Source of the DNA: Clostridia bacterium
GTDB taxonomy: Bacteria; Bacillota; Clostridia; Christensenellales; Borkfalkiaceae
DNA length: 5,061 bases
Assembly (NCBI GenBank): GCA_029054485.1
Contig: JAIDFD010000049.1
Location: 1 to 5,061, forward strand
Direction: 5' to 3'
The position numbers and the translations under genes were made by a program. This document shows, in pieces, positions 1 through 5,061 of this stretch. Position 1 is the stretch's first letter. Each line of letters begins with the position of its first letter. The notes under the pieces are model-generated. The model was given only the letters and a program-made list of their open reading frames with translations, did not search any database and had not been told where the DNA came from.

Positions 1-1
1 A

Positions 2-1678
2 AATACAGCACCGCAAAAACGCGGAAACGGGGGCAAAAAAATTAAAATAATGTTCCTCGGCGGCGTCGGTGAAATCGGCAAAAATATGACCGCTATCGAG
101 TACGGCAACGATATTATCATTATCGATGCGGGAGCAATTTTTCCCACCGAGGAAACCCCCGGTTTCGATTTAATCGTACCCGATATAACCTATCTCGTTG
201 AAAATAAGCGCAAGGTGCGCGGACTCATTCTTACCCACGGTCACGAGGACCATATAGGCGGCGTACCCTATCTTTTAAAGGAACTCAAAGTTCCCGTAGC
301 GGGTACGAAATTAACGCTCGCGCTCGTAGACAACAAACTGCGCGAACACCGTATAAACGATTCAAAGCAGATTACGGTTGCGCCCGGTCAGGTTTTGCAG
401 ATGGGCTGTTTTAAAATCCGCTGCGTGAACGTAAACCACTCTATAGCGGGTTCGCTTGCGCTTGCAATCGAAACCCCGCTCGGCGTGATATTTCACAGCG
501 GCGACTTCAAAATAGATTTAACCCCCGTTGCGGGCGAGGCAATCGACTTAAAGACAATAGCCGACGTCGGCGCGAAGGGCGTGCTTTTATATATGGGCGA
601 AAGCACAAATATCGAGCGCAACGGCTTCACCATGAGTGAAACGGTGGTGGGTGCGACTTTGGACAGGCTCTTCGCCGAAAACGCCGACCGCCGACTTATA
701 ATCGCGACTTTCGCTTCAAACGTTCACAGATTACAGCAGATTGCAGACCTTGCGGCAAAGTATAAGCGTAAAGTTGCGCTGTCGGGAAGAAGTATGCTCA
801 ATGTTGTTGAGGCGGCTGAAAAGATAGGCGAAATTCATATCCCCGACAACGTGATAGTGGACGTATCAAAGACCAAAAATATGCGCGACAGCGAAATTGT
901 GGTTGTAAGCACGGGAAGTCAGGGCGAACCTATGAGCGCGCTCACACGTATGGCAAACGGCGATAATCCGCAAGTGACCGTTGGCGCAAACGATACGGTA
1001 ATAATTTCGGCAACGCCTATCCCCGGCAATGAAAAGCTTATTTACAGGGTAATAAACAACCTTTACAGGCTGGGCGCAAATGTCATTTACGAAAGTCTGG
1101 AAAATATCCACGTTTCGGGTCACGCGTGCAGGGAAGAGCATAAGATTATGCACACCCTGTTAAAGCCCAAATTCTTTATCCCCGTTCACGGCGAATACAG
1201 ACACCTGAAAAAGCACGCCCAGCTTGCACAGCAACTGGGTATGCCTGAATACCGCACGTTAATTCCCGACATAGGCAACTGTATCGAGCTTACGCAAAAC
1301 GGACTGAGAAAGGCTGAAGACGTGCCCTCGGGCTCGCGCCTTATAGACGGCGAGGGAATAGAGGACGAAAAGGCGAGCCTCATAATAGAGGACAGAAGAC
1401 AGCTTTCCGAAGAGGGGCTTTTCATAATTTCAATCGCCGTTTCAAACGGCGAAGTGGTGGGGGAACCCGCGATAAATTCCCGCGGTTTCGTGTTCGATTT
1501 CCACCGCGACTACAACAAGGAAATGCGCGAAGTTATCGCGCGCGCCATTGAGGGCTACGACCTTTCACGCGGCACGGTTGACGAGCTGAAAAAGGTGATA
1601 AAGCGCAATTTCAGAAACTATCTCTTAAAAAAGACCAAGCAGTCGCCTATGGTCGTACCCGTAGTGGTTGAAATATGA
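2..1678 (+). CDS. rnj: Ribonuclease J (5' end outside window)
   Basis: Metallo-beta-lactamase/beta-CASP ribonuclease with 5'-3' exonuclease and endonuclease activity, acting in the cytoplasm on mRNA decay and rRNA maturation. The reading frame is open from base 2, with 16 residues before the first Met (base 50), including the basic, Gly-rich KRGNGGKKIKI. The Met at 50 lies just before the conserved core strand and LGGVGEIGKN loop, so the true start is almost certainly upstream. Numbered from that Met: zinc motif HGHEDH 63-68, further ligands H130 and D152 (HSGDFK), beta-CASP phosphate-binding GSQGEPM 289-295, HVSGHA with H354 and H358, and H380 in PVHGEYR. The C-terminal domain is complete, ending in the family-typical PMVVPVVVEI. 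At 542+ residues it fits the usual ~555. The conserved SDSTN motif reads GESTN (183-187). Its stop overlaps the next start by 4 bases. No frameshift seen. Confidence 0.96.
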   Translation, partial: NTAPQKRGNGGKKIKIMFLGGVGEIGKNMTAIEYGNDIIIIDAGAIFPTEETPGFDLIVPDITYLVENKRKVRGLILTHGHEDHIGGVPYLLKELKVPVAGTKLTLALVDNKLREHRINDSKQITVAPGQVLQMGCFKIRCVNVNHSIAGSLALAIETPLGVIFHSGDFKIDLTPVAGEAIDLKTIADVGAKGVLLYMGESTNIERNGFTMSETVVGATLDRLFAENADRRLIIATFASNVHRLQQIADLAAKYKRKVALSGRSMLNVVEAAEKIGEIHIPDNVIVDVSKTKNMRDSEIVVVSTGSQGEPMSALTRMANGDNPQVTVGANDTVIISATPIPGNEKLIYRVINNLYRLGANVIYESLENIHVSGHACREEHKIMHTLLKPKFFIPVHGEYRHLKKHAQLAQQLGMPEYRTLIPDIGNCIELTQNGLRKAEDVPSGSRLIDGEGIEDEKASLIIEDRRQLSEEGLFIISIAVSNGEVVGEPAINSRGFVFDFHRDYNKEMREVIARAIEGYDLSRGTVDELKKVIKRNFRNYLLKKTKQSPMVVPVVVEI

Positions 1679-2340
1679 GCGGATTTGACTACGCGCACGG
1701 CGACACGTCCAAGGGCGAGCGCAAAACGCCAACGGCGCAGTTCAACCGCATTGCTCTTCCCGAAAAAATCGCAAAGATAAGGGAGGAGGCGTTCGCGCGC
1801 GAAATTCCCACGGCGGACGATGAAACGCTGAATTTCATATGCACGTTGCTTGCGGCAGTACAACCCGAAAATATTTTAGAACTGGGAACTGCCACAGGTG
1901 TTTCGGGCGCGGTAATGCTTGATATATGCAAGTCGGCGCACCTGACTACTATCGAGCGCGACCCCGCTTTTTACGATGAAGCGTTAAAAAATTTCAAGTG
2001 CTTAGGGCTTGATATGCGGGTTAAAGCAATTCACGCGGACGCACTTGACGCGGTAAACACTCTTTGCGGCGAATACGATTTTATCTTTCTCGACTGCGCG
2101 AAAGTGCAGTACATAAAACTCTTGCCCGCGTTGAAAAAACTTTTAAAACGCGGCGGAATTCTCCTTGCCGACGACGTACTTCTCTACGGTTGGCTGACGG
2201 GCGAAGTTCCCGTTCCGCAAAAGCGCAAAATGCTCTATACCCACGTTAAAGAGTATATAGATAAAGTTACGGACGATGGCGAGCTTTTCACAACAATAAT
2301 AAACGTAGGCGACGGGCTTGCGATGAGCGTTAAAAAATGA
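1675..2340 (+). CDS. trmR: SAM-dependent O-methyltransferase, TrmR/YrrM type (tRNA 5-hydroxyuridine methyltransferase)
   Basis: A 221-residue class I methyltransferase of the COMT-like family (COG4122). Characterised members called TrmR (YrrM in B. subtilis) methylate 5-hydroxyuridine at tRNA position 34 to 5-methoxyuridine. Visible: SAM motif I ILELGTATG (67-75), acidic E94 after the second strand (TTIERDP), D122 in HADALD, D140 in FIFLDCAK, D166-D167 in ADDVLLYG, and the family-typical C-terminal NVGDGLAMSV. D140 and the D166/167 pair correspond to the divalent-metal site, but the usual Asp-Asn is Asp-Asp here. The N-terminus is longer than I expect for YrrM, with a polar stretch before the first helix (ALPEKIAKI). 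There is no nearer in-frame ATG, and the ATGA overlap with rnj supports this start. No clear Shine-Dalgarno, so coupled translation is likely. The trhP-like gene two positions downstream supports the tRNA role over a generic small-molecule methyltransferase; the substrate is inferred. Confidence 0.82.
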   Translation: MSGFDYAHGDTSKGERKTPTAQFNRIALPEKIAKIREEAFAREIPTADDETLNFICTLLAAVQPENILELGTATGVSGAVMLDICKSAHLTTIERDPAFYDEALKNFKCLGLDMRVKAIHADALDAVNTLCGEYDFIFLDCAKVQYIKLLPALKKLLKRGGILLADDVLLYGWLTGEVPVPQKRKMLYTHVKEYIDKVTDDGELFTTIINVGDGLAMSVKK

Positions 2341-3335
2341 AAGCTCCACTGTTTGATTTGAATATAAGCGACGAGGCGAAAGTCCTGTCGGAAATAATTT
2401 TAGCGGACGAACAGCCGAAACACTGTGTCCGCCGCCTTGCCTATCAGTCTGTTGGTACTAACTCTATGGTCCCCGACCACACCGCGCGTGAATTCTTCGT
2501 GGGCGACGGTTTTGAAATTAAAAACAACGTTCGCGTAAAAAAGAAATTCAGACAGCCTGTTTATTCTACTGCGGCGTTGCATTTTTTTGGGATGCCTGCG
2601 GTTTTTCTTCTTCTGACCGGAGTTTTAATCTACTATTTAGTCAGCGGAACCGTTTATGATTCCAACAGATTGAGTGCTGTGCTTATCATCGGCTTTGCGG
2701 CTTTGATTGCGCTTGCAGGCTGTATAAGTTTTACCGCGCTGTGGCTGCGCCGAAATAAGTTATTTGATAGCAAGTATACATACCTTGACGATTTGTTCAT
2801 TTTATTCGATGACGAGGGCAATCCCTGTTGCGTTTGCACTGACGGAAAATCTGCGCGGGTCCTGTATAAGCAAACGGTGTATAAAATCGCCGAAAATAAA
2901 ATAAAGACGGTAACAAATCCCATGCGGGTTTATATGGAGTATCTCAACCTCTTTCCGCAGTCCTTGCTGGATATGTCGGCTTTCGTCCCCGACCGTAAAA
3001 AACACGTGCTTGCGGCAGAACCAGGAACACATCCCCGTAGCCATATATCGGTAGTGGTAAACGAAACGGACAAGAGAATATCTCTTTCCGCAAATTTGAG
3101 CGACGGTAGCCAGGGTTGTCTTAACAGGGTACACAAACTTCTTATCGACTTGGATAAAGATTACAGTATACAAGATACATATTCATGTATGGGTAATTAT
3201 TACCCCTACGGCATAACTCTTGCAAGCGTGCGGGAGCGCGGCGAGGGCGTATATAAAGAATTGAAAAACTCGCTTTCGAAAAAATCGCCCGTATGGAACG
3301 TTTTGGGCGGGATTAACTTTAACGGAAAAATATAA
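2337..3335 (+). CDS. Unrecognised two-helix membrane protein with large C-terminal cytoplasmic domain
   Basis: A 332-residue protein I do not recognise. Residues 1-78 are soluble and end in a basic run (KNNVRVKKKFRQP). Two hydrophobic helices follow at about 79-103 and 113-138, separated by a short polar turn (TVYDSNR), then LRRNK. Positive charges on both outer flanks predict a hairpin with both termini in the cytoplasm. The ~190-residue C-terminal part looks mixed alpha/beta and contains a Cys cluster, CCVC at 164-167, and a Tyr-rich MGNYYPYG segment. No signal peptide and no catalytic motif I can name. It overlaps trmR by 4 bases (ATGA) and trhP by 1 base (TAATG) and has no obvious Shine-Dalgarno, so it is a genuine coupled operon member. 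GC is about 45.5% by hand count, a little below the sampled neighbours (~48-51%), a weak hint of separate history or relaxed selection. A tRNA-modification role is suggested only by position. Confidence 0.8.
   Translation: MKAPLFDLNISDEAKVLSEIILADEQPKHCVRRLAYQSVGTNSMVPDHTAREFFVGDGFEIKNNVRVKKKFRQPVYSTAALHFFGMPAVFLLLTGVLIYYLVSGTVYDSNRLSAVLIIGFAALIALAGCISFTALWLRRNKLFDSKYTYLDDLFILFDDEGNPCCVCTDGKSARVLYKQTVYKIAENKIKTVTNPMRVYMEYLNLFPQSLLDMSAFVPDRKKHVLAAEPGTHPRSHISVVVNETDKRISLSANLSDGSQGCLNRVHKLLIDLDKDYSIQDTYSCMGNYYPYGITLASVRERGEGVYKELKNSLSKKSPVWNVLGGINFNGKI
3323..3326 (+). promoter_or_regulatory. Weak ribosome binding site for the trhP-like gene
   Basis: A CGGA followed by A-rich sequence lies 8 bases before the ATG at 3335, inside the end of the preceding gene. 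It is a poor match to AGGAGG, so initiation probably relies on ribosomes finishing the upstream gene at the TAATG junction. Confidence 0.35.
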
Positions 3336-4528
3336 TGAATGTTGAACTTTTAGCCCCCGCGGGCAATTTCGAAAAATTAAAGACTGCGTTTTACTTCGGC
3401 GCGGACGCGGCGTACATAGGCGGCAAGGATTTTTCTTTGCGCTCGTTCGCGGATAACTTTACCCGAGACGAGCTTTCCGCCGCGGTGAAGCTTGCGCACA
3501 CGCTCGGCAAAAAGGTCTACGTCACCGCAAACATTTTCGCAAAAAACAAGGACCTTGCACTCTTGGAAGATTACTTCGCGTTTTTGCAGTCGGCGGGCGC
3601 GGACGCGGCAATCGTATCGGACAGCGGCGCGATTTACGCAGCGAAAAAAGCCGCACCCGAACTTCAGTTGCACATATCTACACAGGCGAATTTAACAAAC
3701 AAATACGCCGTAAAATTCTGGCGGGAACAGGGCGCAAGCAGAGTTGTGCTTGCGAGGGAACTTTCGCTTGAAGAAATTTCCGAAATTCACGCCGCCGTTC
3801 CCGATATCGAAATCGAGGCGTTCGTCCACGGCGCGATGTGCATATCCTACTCGGGCAGATGCCTTTTGTCCGACTATCTCGCGCACCGCCCGTCAAACCG
3901 CGGCGAGTGCGTGCAATCTTGCAGATGGAATTACCAAATCCGCAAGTCGGATGAAAAATCCGACAGCGGCTGGCTGGATATTTGCGAGGACGGCAAGGGC
4001 ACTTATCTTTTAAACAGTAAAGATTTAAATATGTCCGCCCACCTTGAAAAGCTCGCCTCGGCGGGCGTTAGCTCCTTTAAAATAGAGGGCAGAATGAAAT
4101 CGGAGTATTACCTCGCAACGGTAATTAACGCTTACCGCCGCTGTATCGATAACGGCTTTGATAAAACGGTTGAAAGCGAACTTCTGACCGCGGCGCACCG
4201 CGATTACACAACGGCTTACGCTTTGGGCGAAAATCATTCCACTGTAAACTATACGGACAGCCAGACCAAGGGCGACTGCGACTACGTTGCAAACGTCGTC
4301 GAATGCGCGGACGGCTTTGCCACGGTTGAAATGCGCGGCAGGTTTAAAACGGGAGACGTTTTAGAGGTTTTATCCCCTTCGGAAAATTTCAAGAAGTCAT
4401 TTTCCGTGAATACCGCGTTTACTTCAACGGGTGAACAGGTGAGCGACTGTAAACTCGTACAGGAACACTATAAAATCAACTGCCCGTTAAGCCTTGCAAA
4501 GGGCGATATTTTAAGGCGGAGAAAATGA
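3335..4528 (+). CDS. trhP: U32-family protein, TrhP-type tRNA U34 hydroxylation protein
   Basis: A 397-residue member of the family historically called peptidase U32. Characterised relatives (E. coli TrhP/YegQ, B. subtilis TrhP1/TrhP2) act in 5-hydroxylation of tRNA U34, need prephenate and carry Cys residues needed for an Fe-S cluster. Visible in order: N-terminal ELLAPAGN and YIGGKDFSLRSFADNF, HISTQAN (from H113), RVVLARELSLEEI, the U32 signature EAFVHGAMCISYSGRCLLS with C169 and C176, then GECVQSCRW with C192 and C196, completing the four-Cys set. NSKDL and FKIEGRMKSEYY (from F248) follow, and a small C-terminal domain ends in HYKINCPLSLAKGDILRR. The family's length and motifs are complete, with no break. 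It starts in a 1-base TAATG overlap and ends in a 4-base overlap with aroA. The trmR-like gene supports tRNA over rRNA (RlhA) or protease function. Soluble, cytoplasmic; likely oxygen-sensitive if the cluster is present. Confidence 0.88.
   Translation: MNVELLAPAGNFEKLKTAFYFGADAAYIGGKDFSLRSFADNFTRDELSAAVKLAHTLGKKVYVTANIFAKNKDLALLEDYFAFLQSAGADAAIVSDSGAIYAAKKAAPELQLHISTQANLTNKYAVKFWREQGASRVVLARELSLEEISEIHAAVPDIEIEAFVHGAMCISYSGRCLLSDYLAHRPSNRGECVQSCRWNYQIRKSDEKSDSGWLDICEDGKGTYLLNSKDLNMSAHLEKLASAGVSSFKIEGRMKSEYYLATVINAYRRCIDNGFDKTVESELLTAAHRDYTTAYALGENHSTVNYTDSQTKGDCDYVANVVECADGFATVEMRGRFKTGDVLEVLSPSENFKKSFSVNTAFTSTGEQVSDCKLVQEHYKINCPLSLAKGDILRRRK
4513..4521 (+). promoter_or_regulatory. Ribosome binding site for aroA
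   Basis: AAGGCGGAG lies in the last codons of the trhP-like gene. The AAGG part is 8 bases from the ATG at 4525 and the GGAG part 3 bases. This is the strongest Shine-Dalgarno in the window and supports ATG 4525 as the aroA start, with some initiation independent of coupling. Confidence 0.65.
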
Positions 4529-5061
4529 ACTACAAAGTAAAAAATATTTACGGCAAAACATCGGATAAAAAAATTACCGTGTCCGTCCCCGGCTCGAAGA
4601 GCATAACGGCGCGCGCCCTTTTAATCGCCGCGTTGGCGCGCGGCGAAAGCACGCTTGTCAACGTTCAGTTTTCGGACGACTGCGCAACCTTTTTGCAGTG
4701 CCTGAAAGACTTGGGCATAGACTGCGAAGTTTCGGATACTACGGTAAAAATTCAGGGTTGCGGCGGACAAATTGTAAAGAGCGAAGCCGAAATTTACGTT
4801 GGCAGTGCGGGAACGGCGGCAAGGTTTTTACCCGCCTTTTTAGCTTTTCAAAAGGGCAGATACACCCTGACCTGTTCGGATCAAATGAAAAAACGCCCCC
4901 TGTCGTCTTTGATAAAAACGCTTGAAGAGCTGGGTGCAAAATTCACCTTTTTGGAAGAGCAAAACTCTTACCCCTTTATAATTGAGGGAACGGACTCGCC
5001 CAAAACGGAATTAACCGTAAATATCGATGAAAGCAGTCAGTTTTTGTCCGCGCTTTTAATC
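4525..5061 (+). CDS. aroA: 3-phosphoshikimate 1-carboxyvinyltransferase (EPSP synthase), 3' end outside window
   Basis: The first 179 residues of EPSP synthase, which joins phosphoenolpyruvate to shikimate 3-phosphate in the shikimate pathway leading to chorismate. Visible: VPGSKSITARALL with K25, S26 and R30 (equivalent to E. coli K22, S23, R27); SDDC at 50-53; the PEP-binding GSAGTAARF at 93-101; KKRP with R124 at the same number as in E. coli; and DESSQFLSALLI at the edge, matching the substrate-binding Ser-Ser-Gln motif. Departures from the E. coli pattern are Asn to Ala before R30, Asn to Ser at 94, and Pro to Phe at 101. Family length is about 420-430 residues, so roughly 250 lie beyond the window. 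The start is set by an ATGA overlap with trhP and a good upstream AAGGCGGAG. A MurA-type enolpyruvyl transferase is the only close alternative, and the SSQFLSALL and GSKSI motifs favour AroA. Confidence 0.93.
   Translation, partial: MNYKVKNIYGKTSDKKITVSVPGSKSITARALLIAALARGESTLVNVQFSDDCATFLQCLKDLGIDCEVSDTTVKIQGCGGQIVKSEAEIYVGSAGTAARFLPAFLAFQKGRYTLTCSDQMKKRPLSSLIKTLEELGAKFTFLEEQNSYPFIIEGTDSPKTELTVNIDESSQFLSALLI

Noticed and set aside
50..52. ATG at 50 as the RNase J start codon
   Set aside because: The frame is open upstream to the window edge and the Met falls inside the conserved first beta-strand; no Shine-Dalgarno lies before it.
866..1153. 95-codon minus-strand open frame inside rnj
   Set aside because: It is antisense to the highly conserved beta-CASP region; the translation is Cys/Arg/His-rich and resembles no family.
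2802..3173. 123-codon minus-strand open frame opposite the membrane protein gene
   Set aside because: It lies wholly opposite a coupled operon gene, crosses no gap, has no recognisable domain and reads like a complement of the real frame.
3744..4013. 89-codon plus-strand open frame inside the trhP-like gene
   Set aside because: An out-of-frame shadow over the conserved Cys motifs; the Arg/Ser/Thr/Ala-rich composition is typical of a shifted frame in GCG-rich coding sequence.
3335..4528. Secreted or collagenase-type protease reading of the U32 protein
   Set aside because: No signal peptide or classical protease catalytic motif is visible; the four-Cys pattern and trmR neighbour fit the tRNA hydroxylation family.
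4698..4925. 75-codon plus-strand open frame near the 3' edge
   Set aside because: It is a shifted frame of aroA, whose true frame from 4525 stays open to the edge with clear EPSP synthase motifs.
1..5061. Mobile element, CRISPR array, RNA gene, riboswitch or intrinsic terminator
   Set aside because: The window is coding from end to end with no intergenic space. I saw no direct-repeat array, terminal inverted repeat, tRNA-like fold or GC hairpin with a U tract on either strand.

Overview
The window is a gene-dense stretch of bacterial chromosome, all on the + strand, with no non-coding gap. It carries five consecutive genes: the body of a ribonuclease J (rnj, 5' end outside the window), a TrmR-type SAM-dependent O-methyltransferase, an unrecognised two-helix membrane protein, a complete U32-family protein of the TrhP (tRNA U34 hydroxylation) type, and the first 179 codons of aroA (EPSP synthase, running off the 3' edge). 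RNase J, the TrmR/YrrM-type methyltransferase, clostridial-style U32 motifs and about 45-50% GC point to Bacillota, most likely an anaerobic Clostridia lineage. I cannot place it more finely.

Layout: 2-1678 rnj; 1675-2340 trmR-like; 2337-3335 unknown membrane protein; 3335-4528 trhP-like; 4525 to the edge aroA. Every junction is a stop/start overlap (ATGA, ATGA, TAATG, ATGA), so the block reads as one transcript with translational coupling. I see no internal promoter or terminator. The operon's promoter and terminator must lie outside the window.

How the genes fit together: TrhP-type proteins hydroxylate the wobble uridine of certain tRNAs to 5-hydroxyuridine, and TrmR methylates it to 5-methoxyuridine (mo5U34). 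The core of that pathway is therefore here. TrhP hydroxylation in known systems depends on prephenate, a product of the chorismate branch, and the next gene is aroA, which makes the precursor of chorismate. RNase J adds mRNA decay and rRNA maturation. The block may thus join RNA maturation, wobble modification and aromatic precursor supply, though that is inference from gene order. The membrane protein between the two tRNA-modification genes is the one real unknown. It sits where Bacillus subtilis, as I recall its yrrM-yrrN-yrrO order, carries a U32 gene.
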